64,000 nucleotides of DNA from Opisthocomus hoazin (GCF_030867145.1 NC_134429.1:20135115-20199114); one strand, 5' to 3'. Positions 49,790 to 63,100 are shown, numbered from the stretch's first letter. Program-made: numbers and translations. Notes: generated by a model not told the origin, from the letters alone.

Positions 49790-49862
49790 CCAGTGACGCC
49801 ACCGTGCGTTCCGTGGAAGCGGGGGGAGGGGGGACGGAAGGAAGAACCCGGCTTGGGCCTCC
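49790..49862 (+). other. RER1: Probable RER1 exon 1 (5' UTR)
   Basis: Inferred from the donor CCTCC|GTGAGT (GT at 49863-49864) downstream of the ETS sites. The next RER1 exon carries only five bases before the start codon, so an upstream non-coding exon is needed. The 5' limit is not visible. A second donor-like GGTGAGAAC near 50284-50292 could define a longer or alternative first exon. Confidence 0.5.
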
Positions 49863-52752
49863 GTGAGTAGCCGCGGCCGCGCCCGCGGGCCCGGCCCGAG
49901 CCCGGGGAGGGAGCGCGGCTCCGGGCGGGGGCGGTGACAGGCCCCGGGCGGGCGCCTGCAGCGGGACGCCCCGCCGGGGGCTCCTTCGGGCTCGGCGGCC
50001 CAGGCGCTCCCGCGGGCCGCGCTGCCGGTCGCCGCCTGCCCCTGTCCCTCCCGGCGCCGTCCCCGGGCCCTCCGCGCCTCAGCGGGCCCCGCTCCCGCCG
50101 CGGGCCCTGTCGCTCCGGCCTCCCCGCCGGGCCGGCGCCAGCCTCCGGGCGCTCGGGTTTTGTCCCCCCGCCAAAGTCTGCGGCGTCGCTTCGGCCCCGC
50201 GGAGGCTGCGGGTGGGCGCGGGGAGCGCGGGTGCCGCAGCGGCCGCTGCCCCGGGCCCTGAGGTGAAGCAGCGCCTGTTCCCGGGTGAGAACCCCGCTCT
50301 GCGCAGGGTGGGGGCTCCTGGGGCGCTCCGTTCGCCCCGGTGCCCGTGCATCACCTCGGCGTTGCTCTTCGCGGACGTTTCCTCTCGGAGAGGAGGGAAC
50401 TTGTGCGAGCGGGCGGGTTCTTGCTGGCCGTGTGCTTCGTTTGTGCTGAGAGAAATCTGTGTCAGGACCGGGCGCTGCCTGGCAGTCCCGCTGCGCCGGC
50501 CGGGGCGGTGCGAGGCACCGGTCAGGCGCCGTTACTGCCCCGGGTCCTGTCCTTTGTAGGAACACGTTTGCGTTTGTGGTGGTAAAAAGCAGGGCTGTCG
50601 AAGGCCATGCACTCGCCTGCTTGGTGTTTTTCAGCAGAGAAAAACGTCTTAATGTGGTTTAGTTGTAGTAGCAGTGGGATGCTGCTGGGAGCAGGCTCTT
50701 CAGTGGTTTGTTCTGTCAGTCGTTGCGTGGCTTTCTGATTGTTGGCTTTGCTGAAGTGGCTGAAGCGTTGTCATAACTTCTCATGCTGAACAGTAAAGTC
50801 TTCTCTTACGTTATGGAAGAGGGATTGCTGCTGTTTAGATTTAATTGCTCTCCAAACCTGGCGAGCTCTGATTTGTGTTCTGGACTGTAAACTGCCTTGA
50901 AAGCGATGCCAAAGACTGCTTTTCTTGAGAACAGTCTAATTATAGATGTTCTTAAAGTAAATGCTTTAAAGCAATGAGAAATATTAACTTAAATTCTGTA
51001 CCATACCAGATGATATACTTCAGTCTATGCTACTTAAACTGACCCAGTGAGAGGTTTCTTTTCAGTAAAACAGACAGCGTGAGCTGGTTTTATTTCTCTG
51101 TTAGCTATGGAAGAACTGTATGTATGCTAAACAATCGTACAGAATCCCCTATAATTAATTTATTTTTACACCAAGCAAAATGCCTGCTCCATCGAAAAGC
51201 CATCCGTAGCCTTACGCACGTGGTTTTTCACTTGATCTGCATAGGTTAACATTTACAAGACTGTAATTGATAGCCTGTATTTGCTATGGATGTATCGGTA
51301 AAGTTAATTTTGAGACTATGACAGTTTTTGTGTTCCTAATCTTTACAGAATTGCTGTCTGATCAATAGATTTAATATCTATTTTTTGTGACAGCTTTATA
51401 GTTCAGGACATTTCAAAAAAACCTCGCAAAATAAAGCACAAAATTTTGCTCAGCTAATAATGCTGAGTAACTTCTTCCTTCTGCAGTGCAGTGAATGGGG
51501 AGAATAATAATTACTTCCTTTTGCCTGTAACGAAAAAGAGTATATCTATATTGTAGGAGTTTCTATTCTTCTTTTTAGCTATAGCTTGAATTAAAGTGGA
51601 CTGCAGCTCCTGAGGCCTCATAATGAATCCCCTTATCTTTTAAAGTGTAACAGGACTTCTTTTTTCTACTTGCTAATTACTCCATAGGATGTAGTTTTCA
51701 GATGTTTAGAGAAAAAATATACAATTGTAAGGTTCTGTGCCTCCCCAGACTGTTGTGGGTCTTGAATTACTTTTTGTAGCAGTCACTGTATTGCAGCACC
51801 TAAGATAATTTACATTTTTCTTATTAAGTACTGTTTCATATCTATTATCATCTAAGGCTCTTCAGATATTAATACAGGGCTGAAAGTACTCCCACTGTCC
51901 CGGAGTTATGTAGTCCCACCCACACATGAGGACTCCAGGAAGTAATGTCAGGGATTGCTGGTGATGTGGCAAAAACGTTGCTGCTTCTGTCTTGAACTGT
52001 AAAACTTAGTTGAGCTGAAATGAAAAGGAAAATAAAGATCTTAAATTAGTAGCAGAAGCATGTACTAAAAATAATTCCCTTGGTTAATTTTTTACATGAG
52101 TTCAGAATCCTGGCCCCTTTACTGTACAGTTTTGCTCATGCATAAAAGTTTTCTGTGACTGCTGGGCTCTTTGAGAGATAGATGAAGTCATTGAGTAATT
52201 CTGGCCGTGGGCAGTGTTTTGGTTTAGGTACTTGTGGTAGAGTTTTTGGTCTGTAACCGCTCGTGTACAGAGTCCTGAGCTTTAACTTCTTCACTGTCTA
52301 GATACTGAGTATTTAAAAATCCTAAGCAACTTTAAAAAAAAAAAGTACTTATTTTGGTTTTGTTCTTTGCCTTAGAAACTGAGGTGACAAGAGGGTGGTG
52401 CTGCAGTTCGTATCTCGATGCTTAGCTGTTAGAACTCAGCTCCTGCCTGCTCGAGGTGAAGATGTCTAACAGGGCTCACTCCTGCATTTCTGTGTGGGCT
52501 TGTTCCCCCCCGAAATGGATTGGATCCTGTCTTGCTTTCGTAAAATACTTTATTCTTTGCTTTCTTGACAATTTCTTTTGGAATAAATGTCCCCTCTTTA
52601 AGAATACTTCATTAAAAAATAATTTGTTTCAAACAGGGCAATCCAAACGGGTATCATATGTGAATGCTGGTTCAGATAATGTACTGTAAAGCTTCCCTGA
52701 CCTTAGATTTTTGTTTTAAATGTTACCTGTGTGTCATGTCTTGTTTCCACAG
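49863..52752 (+). other. RER1 intron 1
   Basis: The first part is the downstream half of the CpG block, then it becomes AT-rich from about 50650. No coding signal or repeat was recognised. It ends in TTGTTTCCACAG at 52741-52752. Confidence 0.7.
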
Positions 52753-52838
52753 CAACCATGTCAGAAGGGGACAGCATTGGTGAGTCTGTTCATGGAAAGC
52801 CTTCTGTGGTCTATAGATTTTTCTCAAGACTTGGACAG
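52753..52838 (+). CDS. RER1: RER1 exon 2 (start codon exon)
   Basis: CAACC then ATG at 52758-52760. It codes residues 1-27, the cytosolic N-terminus, and ends GGACAG|GTTGGT in phase 0. Confidence 0.95.
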
Positions 52839-55800
52839 GTTGGTTTTCTGTAGGGTTTTTCTGACTCCGTTAGAAGCAGGTCTCAGTGCAGCTTCTTAGA
52901 CTCATTACTTTTTGGATGAGTTGTTGAAATACTAAAATCTGTGCAAAAGATTTCTTTTGAAACCTTTTAGAAAACAGATAACATAATTCATAGCTTAGTG
53001 GAATATTTAATGTGCATATATGTGACATACTACAGTGAAAATATATGTTATTGTCAAAAATGAGGAGTGACATGAGATTTCATGTCGAATTCATCTCAAG
53101 AAAAGTAAATTTGCATAAAATATTGGAAAATTTAAATTGGTTTACAATGTCCTGAGCATTAGGAAATTATCTTTTTTGCCTTTGTAAAAATACAGAACTT
53201 TTCAAATGCTTGCAAGTATGTTTATGTGCAATTAAATTTATTTGTAATGAAGAATACAAATGTTTTATGTTACTTTCCTTCCCAAAATACTCTTCATAAA
53301 TGCTTACTATTTCTAATGCTACCGTGTAATAAAAATTATTCATTGTGCATCGTGTATTTTACAGATGTACACTTTATATTTTTTCCTAGATCTACCAGTC
53401 CTGGTTAGACAAATCTACGCCATATACTGCGGTGCGATGGATTGTAACTTTGGGTCTGAGTTTTATCTACATGATTAGAGTTTATTTACTGCAGGTAAGA
53501 AAACTGGATTTACTGCTAAAGTAGTTTTAGATATCATTACTGTTTTGTTTTTTGTGTTAAGATAGTTTTTGAAGCATGGCATTACTTTGGAATGACATAC
53601 AGTATCATTTAGCACAGAGGAGAAGGTAAATAAGTCTGAAGAAGGAACACATCTTGTTGGTGTTAAACTTACTGCTTCAGAGTGGAGAATGGGCAAATGC
53701 TTGAGGGTATTCATCTCATAGCAACAGAAAGTGGAAATACTGCTTTAGTTCTGATGAAGTTACATAATAAACCTCTGAAAACTGTTGAGATTAAGATTTT
53801 ATTTTTAAAGCTGTGTAACAACACGTTCCGGAGCCAGTGATTACCTTCTGCCATGCAAACTGTACAGAATTGCTTTTTCAGGGTTTTTATCGCTGCAGGC
53901 CAGCGGCAGGCCGGTTCTCCACTGCTCAGGTGCCCCCTTCATGCCAATCCGCAGTTCAGTTAAGGAATTGAGAATTCTTATTCCAAAAACTGAAGATTAC
54001 AGATTGAATGTGAAAGCTGTGCAGGTGGTAGTAACAGGAAGATTTAAGAGACTGAAGCCTGCAGAGATGGTTAAAAGAGTGGTGGTTTTACGCTGTTTAC
54101 TTCTTTCATGCTGCTTTTATGGTGTCAACATCTTGAACGTAGAGACTGGGTGCCTGAGAACAGCTTCCATGTTAGATCTGTCAATATGTGAGGGATTTGC
54201 ACTGCTCGTGTTCTGAGGCTTGTTTTGATTAATGTATTAGGTTTACCTTAGTGTACCTTGGAAAACACGTAGCTTAAAAAGGCTAATAGATTTTTTTTTT
54301 TTTTTATCTTGCTTATTTGTATTGCAGTCAGTTTAGTCAGTATTTAGGTAGCTTTAAATGAAAACTGTTACATTTGTTATCTGTCAGTACACAAATGAAA
54401 GAAGTAGATTCATAAAGGTGATTTCATCTTTTCATAGAGTCAGAATGCTTATCTTGTACAGTCGGACTTTTAAAAATTTCTTTAACAAGTCCAGAAAACT
54501 TTTTGTGTTAATGTGAGGATGTAGAAAAGCACTTCTCAAGGAAGCAAAAACCAGGTTGCTTAATCTTGTTGAAAAATCAGTGTCTGAAGGTGGTTTTCAG
54601 GAATACTTTAAGCTTCGCTCTTTTTTCTTCCCTGCTTCAGGGTTGGTACATTGTGACATACGCCTTGGGAATCTACCACCTAAATCTTTTCATAGCTTTC
54701 TTGTCGCCAAAGGTAGACCCCTCTTTAATGGAAGATTCAGGTATGATAAATAGTTAATTTTCTGATAATTTGGAACTTAGTCAAACTTCCAGCTCTTTTT
54801 GTCTGATACAGTAGTGTAAAGATGCGCAATTTTAGCGTGACATTGTATTTATAGAGTTGCAAAAAATCTGTAGAACTTGACATCAGGAGTTACTATAAAA
54901 TTTGTCTTTTTTTTTTTTCCTGACTTGAACATTCTCCATATTGTATTAGTTTTATGTGACTTAAGTTCTCCCCACAGAAACTCAAGTGACCTGGTGCTCA
55001 TGTCTGTTATGTATTTTCTTTTGGGAAACCAATGTGAAGTTACATTAAAACAGCCACTGTAACTGAAATCTGTGTGTAACAGTGAGAGTTGGGGTTTTTT
55101 GTTTTGTGGTTATGGTTTTGGGTGTTCTGGGTTTTTTTGTTTTGTTTTTTTTAAGGTAAAACCTAAAAAAGTCTGAATGGTGTGGAAAGTTAGTGTGAGG
55201 GGTTTGTGGTTTGGATTTATTTTTTCTGTTTTTTTCAGATGACGGTCCTTCCTTACCTACAAGGCAAAATGAAGAATTCCGGCCTTTCATTAGAAGGCTC
55301 CCAGAGTTTAAATTCTGGTGAGTGGATCCGTCTGCCCATGCTCTGTTTTTGAAAAACATAAAATGTCTGCATCAAATTAGTGGTAGCTGGGGTCGAAGGA
55401 TTAATTGTTACTATTATTTTTAAGGCACTCTGCCACTAAAGGAATCCTGGTTGCTATGGCATGTACGTTCTTCGAGGCGTTCAACGTTCCTGTTTTTTGG
55501 CCAATCCTTGTGATGTACTTCATTATGCTATTTTGTATCACTATGAAGAGGCAAATCAAGGTAACTTGCCAAGAATAGATAGTAGCATTTTTGATGTCAG
55601 AATTTGCAGTATTGATCCAAACTGTCCATCCAATTAAGCACTTAGAGATATTAAATGTATTGCACCCAGTTCTTCGCCAGAGGAACTTGAACACCTAACA
55701 CTTGAACGTGTTAGTGTTGCATATTTGCAACTTCGAGCAAATACTGACAATCGGAAACAAGAATGCTGGTTAAAGAAGTCTTCGTACATTACAAAATTCT

Positions 55801-56531
55801 ATGCTTGCTTTCAAAAGGTTTCGATCTTAGATCTGAGTATCGGGGTTTTTATACATGATGAGTCTTCTAATTTCTCATCCGCCTCCTTTCTTTGGTTAAC
55901 TATGGCTATTTTTAATTAAGAGATCTTGTAGGATATCTGATGGGTGGAAAGGGAAGTTCTGAGAAGTTGATGCGAGAAAGGAGATGGAGAGAAGGGGGAT
56001 AAGAACATAGGCAAGTCATTCAGACCATTTTTAACAAATTACTTATGGTTTGTTGGCATTTTAGAAGAAGAACGATTTTTTTTTCCCAGACATTCAGAAT
56101 TTTGGATGGGTACTGTTACTCAAAGTTGTAAATTAAAGATGAAAGGGTAGTAAAGAACTAATACGTCTATGCTCTCTCCAGTTTCCTGTGATCCCCCAAT
56201 CAGTAATCTTCACTGTACTGTGTAAGTTGTTGGGTATACCCAAATTTGCAATTTGTAAGATTAGGCTCATGCCCCTATTTCGATGTAAACTGGCGTATGA
56301 TTAGCTAGTTCATTACCTTTACACTACTGAAGAACTGTCTTTCCAGAGGACTTCGTAATTTATAATGTGTATTATACAACATTTTTGTAAATGTTCGGTA
56401 AGTTTCTTGCCTCAAAAAATGTTTTTTTTTTCTCTTTACAGCACATGATAAAGTACAGATATATACCTTTCACACATGGCAAGAGGAAATACAAAGGGAA
56501 AGAAGATGTGGGAAAGACCTTTGCTAGCTAG
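52758..56531 (+). CDS. RER1: RER1, retention in endoplasmic reticulum sorting receptor 1 (complete, spliced)
   Basis: RER1 is a four-pass membrane protein cycling between cis-Golgi and ER. It returns escaped ER membrane proteins and unassembled subunits, such as gamma-secretase and acetylcholine receptor subunits, through COPI vesicles. Coding exons: 52758-52838, 53390-53494, 54641-54740, 55239-55317, 55425-55560 and 56442-56531. All junctions are GT-AG, phases agree, and the total is 196 codons, the human length. It begins [20 protein letters not shown]. Hydrophobic segments lie at about residues 42-62 ([12 protein letters not shown]), 63-83 ([17 protein letters not shown]), 128-144 and 145-163 ([17 protein letters not shown]). 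The cytosolic tail is lysine-rich ([17 protein letters not shown]). The start is set by ACC-ATG-T directly after the exon 2 acceptor. No lesion is seen. Confidence 0.97.
53390..53494 (+). CDS. RER1: RER1 exon 3
   Basis: The acceptor is TTTTTTCCTAG and the donor CTGCAG|GTAAGA. It codes residues 28-62, including [12 protein letters not shown] and the first membrane segment. Phase 0 on both sides. Confidence 0.96.
54641..54740 (+). CDS. RER1: RER1 exon 4
   Basis: The acceptor is CCCTGCTTCAG and the donor TTCAG|GTATGA. It codes residues 63-95 with the second membrane segment, then [14 protein letters not shown]. Exits in phase 1. Confidence 0.96.
55239..55317 (+). CDS. RER1: RER1 exon 5
   Basis: The acceptor is TTTTTTTCAG and the donor TTCTG|GTGAGT. 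It codes the central loop [20 protein letters not shown] and LPEFKFW, residues 96-122, with Trp split across the junction. Confidence 0.95.
55425..55560 (+). CDS. RER1: RER1 exon 6
   Basis: The acceptor is TATTTTTAAG and the donor ATCAAG|GTAACT. It codes residues 123-167, holding the third and fourth membrane segments ([19 protein letters not shown] and following). Confidence 0.96.
56442..56531 (+). CDS. RER1: RER1 exon 7 (stop codon exon)
   Basis: The acceptor is TTTCTCTTTACAG. It codes residues 168-196, the cytosolic basic tail, and ends at TAG 56529-56531. Confidence 0.96.
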   Translation, partial: HMIKYRYIPFTHGKRKYKGKEDVGKTFAS

Positions 56532-59106
56532 AAGATGCAATCAACCTGTTGACCAGTTCTGCTTCTAACTAAAGGAACGATTTTGAGCCATTGTAACAAT
56601 GCCTTTTTTCTTCATAAAAAATGATTAACAGAGTGGTGACAAAGCAGTTGAATTTTCATTTTAAGAGGATCTTGCTGTTTTTATCTGAACTATCAGTTTC
56701 TTGAAGAAACTGGCATTCTAACCAAATTGCATTGAGTTTATTATCTTTTGTAAGAAGTTGGAGAAACTTTGGATAATCCCATGGATTTGGGGTAATGTAT
56801 TTCTTCAAAGATCCATTGCACTGGAGAGATTAATGGCTTAGAGTTGGATATTTTTACATAGTTCTCCTGCTCAATATCACCCTGAAGTGCTGTGCACATA
56901 TGTGGAGGAAAAATGTAAGATGGCACACGTGATGCTGTTTTCTGCTTCATGGCCGTGTGCTACTTTCATAGAAAAATACAGTAGACCTAAGTAGATGCAG
57001 AACTTAAGCCAGTTTCCTAAATGCATGGTATTACTGAGTTATAACCAAATATAGGTAGGAATAAGAAATCTACTGAATTACGCAATTTGCAGTAGGGAGA
57101 AAATACTCATGTAGCTTCTGAAGTAACTCCTTTGTGTTGGGTTTTAATGCCAGTTTCACCATTACATCTCCTAGCAGGTGCTAAAATTGGGCTCTTTTGT
57201 GATGACTCAAAACTTTGTCCAAACTATCACAATTTCCTTTGAGGACCTGGAATTATAATTGTTATTAGATGGAATTTCTTTCATATGTAAGAGTTTCTTG
57301 ATTAATTTAAGGTGAGTTCATGCAGCCCCTTCTGAATATACCCAAACTGGCCATAGCAGACAAACGGTGTGGGTTTTGACACAGCTTTTCATTTTCTATG
57401 GGGAAAAAAAAAGAGATAAATGACCTGCATGTGAACTTTTTCATGTGATACAACTGCAGTTTTATTAAGTGCTTTTTAATTCCAAAATTTATTAAAAGAC
57501 AGTGTCCCCCTTTACTTGTTCTCTATCTTTATATAGATACATTGATCTAACAGTGTTTATGGCTCCTTTTCAGTAATGGTTCCCTTCAGTTTATCTTCAT
57601 GCAATGTCTTTTTCAACTCTTCAGGGAGCATTCACTTGCAGAAAGTAGGAAAAGATTAGCTCTTTGAAGATTCTTAATGGAGAATAGTGGCAACTTCAAC
57701 AGACACCTAATTGGAAAATGTATGTAGGAACCCTTTCATCTGATTTTGCCAAGTGAAGTCATGGAGCTCTGGAATTCAGCTTTCAGTAATCCTGGGAAAA
57801 TCACAGGTAGTTTTAGTTCACATTGACCTGTTGGTTTTTGTTTGTTTGCCTGTGTTTGTTTTATTAGCAGCATGGAAACTAGTAACGTCAAAATTTAAAA
57901 TTATGGAAACACAGTACGCAGAAGGGGCCTTATAAAAGTGCCAGTCATGGATGCTTGCAGTTCGTTGCCTAAAAATCTGAAAGCCCTGACTTGGAGAAGC
58001 TGTCTTCAGGTTTGCTGGAGTTTCTGAATAATATGGGCAAATGAGAGAGAAAAATACGATGTTTATTACGTTTGTTAAAATTAGCAACTGGGATGACTCT
58101 TACTAAACAACAGAGTGTTAACAACATCCATTGCAAATTAAACATTTTAACCTCCACTTAATTTCCAACTGCAGGGGCAGCTGGCGATTTGTGCCTTCTC
58201 GTTAGGCATAGGCATCTCACTAGGTAGGCGTAGGTGCTCTGCGTTCAGTGGGATTAACAGTTTTTCAGTATGGATTGTAGATGATGGTGGGACAATGGTA
58301 TGGTTCCCTAGATGATTCTCAGCATGCAATGGCCAGACAAGTTTGATGGCATTTCGTTACACTTTGCGCTATTTTTGTCACTTACAAGCGCTAAAAATAA
58401 ATTACCATTGCAGAATCCATGAAAAACTTGGCTTGACAGCTTCACAAGTACTTCCCAGTCATCGACTGCTTCCTATTTATTTTTACGTGCAACTAAATGT
58501 TTTTCCTTACTCTTTTCTTAGTAGGCAGATCAGGCAGTGATTTCCTTAGGTAGTCATGTGCCGATTCGTGGTATGGACCATTTTTCTTCCACATTGACAG
58601 GTTTAAATAGGTGAGGGATGTCTGAATGTTTTCTGGTGTAAGAAAGGGATGGTATTGCAGCTCTGAAAATCACTTTTGTACAGTAATGATGAAGTGTTTG
58701 CGTAGTTACCAGCAACTATTTTTTCTTATGATGAAAAGTTAAAATAATTTTATTGGAGTTTTTTATGATAACACCTGGAGATTTAATTGTTAACCAGCTA
58801 ACCAGGGTCTCTGCAGTACAAATAACCATCTTAGAAGTGCTCTTACTGTAGCACGCCTCCCCCTGCCACCTCAAGTCCACGTTCAGTGCCATCTGTGAAA
58901 GATTTATTGGAACTGTAACTCATGATCCGCAGAGTGGATCATCTGGCTTTTTCTCCCTATCTGTATTTGAAGAATACGAATAAATTGATCTTGTATATCT
59001 TCTATCATGCACGAATGATAAGATATGTTAACAGCTAACAATCTTCTTTTTCCCTGCTGCTCCAAATACTTGTATAACTGAACTAGTAATAACTTCCGGG
59101 AATAAA
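56532..59106 (+). other. RER1: RER1 3' UTR and downstream flank
   Basis: Non-coding sequence after the RER1 stop. Candidate poly(A) signals are ATTAAA at 57491-57496 and AATAAA at 58396-58401, 58979-58984 and 59101-59106. Which is used cannot be told from sequence. No ORF here looks coding. Confidence 0.5.
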
Positions 59107-60075
59107 CCTTGGCGAGGTGATGCTGCCAAATCCCTCCTCCTTTATACTCTAAAATACTGGCTTAGCTGAAATAGCCCCTGTTGCCATAAAGAGGGGAGAG
59201 GGTCCTGTGGCTGGTCAGCTTCTTCACTGTGTTAGACTGTAGAAAACACCACCCAGACAAAACTTCAACCGTGTTACAGAACTAACATTTTATAGTTGAC
59301 CTTTGTTTCTATTAGTGTATGTACTTGGGGTTTTTTGAAACGACGCTTGTTACATTGCTCTAGTCTAAATGTCTAGAATACTTGATGAAAAGTCTTGGTA
59401 TCTAATAGTGATAGAAAGCTTTGAGTTTGGAAGCTGCATGTTAATTGATCAGTGTGCCGCCTTGTCTGCATTACTGTGGGTTTGCATTTGTTGCTTCTGT
59501 TGATCCAAAGGAAATTCAGTTTGTCAAATCAAGGAAACCTGCTTTATTATTAACCTTGTTATGAAAACAAGAGTGGTACATGACATACATTTATCATCAG
59601 AACTTGAACTGCAGTTAAACTAAAGATCTGTATCCAGCTTTTGTCCTTTTTCCCCTGAAATCGACCATATGGACTCATTATTATGTAATAGGCGAAGGGG
59701 AGTCTTACAAATCGTAGAATTTTACTAATACCTTAAGCATGCTATGAAAGATTGGAAGACTCGTGAGCCACACTTACATTTAGAGAATGAGAATCTGGTT
59801 TCAATTTTTCATTGTCCAAAGTGAGGAAAACTGACATGTGTGTTAAGTACTTAGACATAGCTTTAATATGGTCAAGGACCACATTAGAAGAAACAGAAGG
59901 GTAGAGGCAGAAATAGATTTATTCTGTAAAACAGGCATGAAGTGTGCCACCTTGCACAGGCAGTTACCAGTTTTATAATAAAGTCTTTTTCTTGGACTAA
60001 CTCAAGCTGTACAGCAACTTCACAGAGGGTGTGAGAGCTGAGGCCCTTGTTGTGAAACAGCATCGATTTTTTCTT
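59107..60075. other. RER1-PEX10 convergent intergenic region and PEX10 3' UTR
   Basis: It holds a minus-strand AATAAA (TTTATT at 59918-59923), the likely PEX10 poly(A) signal about 155 bases after its stop. A plus-strand AATAAA lies at 59977-59982. No gene is seen. Confidence 0.5.
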
Positions 60076-60147
60076 TTACAGCTGATAGTGACGTAGGTAG
60101 ATCAGTTTCTGAGGAGGAAACTTCTCTCTGCACAATGGACATTCTGT
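60076..60147 (-). CDS. PEX10: PEX10 last exon
   Basis: The acceptor is CTTTTTGTAG (AG at 60149-60148). It codes [13 protein letters not shown] and then [10 protein letters not shown], stop: the last zinc-ligand pair and the conserved C-terminus. Confidence 0.95.
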   Translation of the reverse strand, partial: TECPLCREKFPPQKLIYLRHYQL

Positions 60148-63100
60148 CTACAAAAAGAAAAGAAACAGATGTACTGAACTGATGTATTTAAAAGTTAAAA
60201 AAAAATCCAAATATAACTGTTTAGCTATTGCTAGAAAATAATCAGCATCCATAACTAAAGATTTTTTTCAGGCCAGTTTGTGATGCAGGCTTAACCACAT
60301 AAAGCATTCTAAGCTAGCCTAATTTAAAGAGCAATTTGAGGTGACACGGGTGCTTAAAATATGACCTTAAAACCATGGTCCTTGGAGCCAGCATACAACA
60401 CCTTCACTTGGAAGTAACCTCTTCATCTTCGGTAAAAGTGACCTCTCAGATTTTCACCTTCAGGGAACAAAGCCTGTCTAGCAGAATCACTCAGATGTTC
60501 ACTGTTTTATTCAAATATTCCATTGCCCTTGAATAGTGCTAAGTAATGCTGCCATATACTAATTTCAGAGGTAATGTGTGGTTTATTTTCCTTCTTCATA
60601 CTAAAGATAATTTCCTTTATTTTTACTTGCAGCTGAACTTTATTGCCATCTTTACCCAGAGTATCTAGTATTGCATTGTGCATGTTTACTCAAGTTTATT
60701 GCAGGCCAGTTGCACTGCAGAGTTCACTTGTCTTAGGATTGCAAGCAGTTTTTCTCAGTTGCTTTGTCCTCAGTTTATCATAGGCAGTTTCCCAACAAGG
60801 ACCATGCTTTTACCTGCTATTTAACAAGCATTTTCTGAAGCAGTAAGCCAAAACAAACTGGATAGATTCTTAACAGTTCTTTTGGTGTTTGGTTTTAATA
60901 TAGATGGCAATACTACTTCTTCAGTTAATTTTGCTAGCACGTGGAATCAGAAACCTACAGTTAGAGCCATTATGAGGAAACATTTATTCCTGTACACTAG
61001 AAGTAGTATTTAAAGATGCTGACTGTGTGTTATAAGATACTTCTAGTTCTCTGAATCAGAGCTCTTAAATTTTTGTGTCTTTGCTTGGTGAATCCAGTAG
61101 GAGAGTCAAAGGATTTATTAGGTCAGCACATTCCAAAAGTCTAAAAGTTACTAAAATGGTAACAATTTTTGTCAGTGCTAAGAAAAAACAAGCTTATATC
61201 TCTGTCTGAAAGAAAAAATCCTGTACCATGGATGCTGAACTGCTCTCCGAGTAGTAAATTAGTCACCAAGCCTTTAGGGCAAACAGTAAGGTGAAGATGC
61301 AGTTACAGTGAATGGATGTTTTCGATCTGAAGTACCACTGTGTAATGCACTTTTAATGCTGTCTACCTACAGATATGTGCATCTGGGACAGCTTCAGAGT
61401 GTACGACGGTGCAAAAAATGGCCTCAAATAAATGACCTCTAACAAATCTAGCTCTACTGTCAGCCAGTACTCACACTGAAAACTGACAACTGAACTTGTC
61501 TGTAGCCTTCTAAGTGTACTTCTGTTACATTCAGATTTCTGTTGCCTCCAGATTATTTGAAGATACTTCAAGCAGGGAGTCAGCAGGGCAATTTCTAATG
61601 CTAACTCATTTGAAGTTCCTTCTTAGTTTTCCAGTCAGAGGTGTTACAGGAAGCGAGGACTAATCTTCATTCTAGAGTACAAGAACAACTTTTTTTTAAT
61701 TGATAGCCAATCACATAAGGGACCAAATGAGCTTGAGTACGGCCACAGTGCAAAAGGATCATTTACCTGAATTATTCTAATCAAACTTTGAAAATGCATG
61801 TGAAAACTTTAGTTCGTGATGCTTCAGCTTCCTACTGGAAACTATAAAAGTTCTGGGAGGTAGATATAAAATCCATTTTGCATCTGCTTGCTAATTATCA
61901 GCTTTGAGTGATCACCCCACCTCCCCGTACTTGATTTTAAAGTGGACTAAGTTTTTTGCTTTTTAATTTCAGATTCATAAGAAGGCAGTACTCAGGAGTT
62001 AATATTGTATTAAGGTTATTCAATAATCTTCATTATATTTTTCATCAAATATCACATTCTGAACACTGTAAGTGATAGGAAATCTGTCTACAGGAACTAT
62101 TCCTCTAACAACGCGCTTCTTCTGATAGCTGTCTGGTTAAGAAAATGGTCTAGATCTATTTCTGTTACAGTCTAGCAGGATAGTTCCAGTTTAAGGGCGT
62201 CTCTTCAGGTACCTGCTTTGGGGACATTGATTCCCAGCCCAGCAAGTCAGTTTTCTGGAGGGAGCCCCTGCTAGCTTTCAGTTCTGCATCGCTGTGTAGT
62301 GAACTTGTGCATCCAGCTGAAACTTCTTAACGTCTGCTGCCTCCATTACATTTCTCTTTCAGAAACAAACAGCTGATAAGCTGAAAAATGGTAACTGGAG
62401 TGGCAAGTGGTATGGTTTGTGTTAGACAAACTATGGTTTGTTTGTTGTGTTTTTTTATAAAGGATTACATAAATCTGACTACCCAGTAAGAAAAGCATCT
62501 ATTTTCACAACCTTCCAAAACACATCTGAGTAATTCAGTAGATTATCACTCCTTCCCTGCAGCTAGATGAAAGTTTCTGCCACAGCTTCTGACAGCATTC
62601 AGGCAAGACTGATGAACACTGGCTAGGTCTTTACAAGCAAATCTGAAGTGACTCGAGTTGTTTGCTGGTTTGTGTAGGGTGGTGTTAGCAAGGCAGTAAC
62701 CCATCACAAGCTGCATTCCAGTTTGTGTCTTCACATGGTGTATCTGTCATGGAACTTAACAGCTTGCATAGCTGTAACCTTGGTGCATTTAAATACTTGC
62801 CTTCAGCTATAGTGATTTTAATCCAAAGACCCATTTTTGATCTTACAGAAATTCTGAGAAATTGGATTTGCTTGATTCTGTTCCACCACACAGCCATACT
62901 AGTATCGGTGTAGGAAAATTTAAGTAGATCACACCACCCATTTCTAAAACAGCTGCAGGAATACATCTGAGTTATAGCACAGACATAGCCTCTGTGACAA
63001 AGATTTTACTTGTAAGTAACACTTGATGCCTTTTTTCTGGCAAGCAGTTTTCACTCTTTAGAGAAAATAAATGGACAACATCTATAAAACCCTTACTGAA

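Larger units (their letters stand above)
49080..50400. promoter_or_regulatory. CpG-rich bidirectional promoter of MORN1 and RER1
   Basis: A sharp change from AT-rich to strongly GC-rich, CpG-dense sequence between the divergent genes. It contains an inverted CCAAT box (ATTGG 49438-49442), a CCAAT box (GGCCAATGG, CCAAT 49719-49723), tandem ETS-type sites (CCGGAAGCGGAAGTG 49763-49777), a TGACG half-site (49794-49798) and many GC boxes. There is no TATA box. This architecture is usual for housekeeping genes and fits RER1. Long ORFs here are by-products of high GC content. Confidence 0.75.
52839..56441 (+). other. RER1 introns 2-6
   Basis: Four introns longer than 300 bases and one of 107 bases lie between the coding exons. 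They are AT-rich with T-rich tracts (54291-54306, 55093-55155). A small GC-rich patch lies at about 53890-53942 in the intron after exon 3. No nested gene, repeat family or snoRNA was recognised. Confidence 0.7.

Noticed and set aside
49744-50565. 273-codon minus-strand ORF and several overlapping ORFs in the CpG block
   Set aside because: The translations are Pro/Arg/Gly/Ala low complexity, open in several frames at once, as expected from GC-rich DNA with few stop codons.
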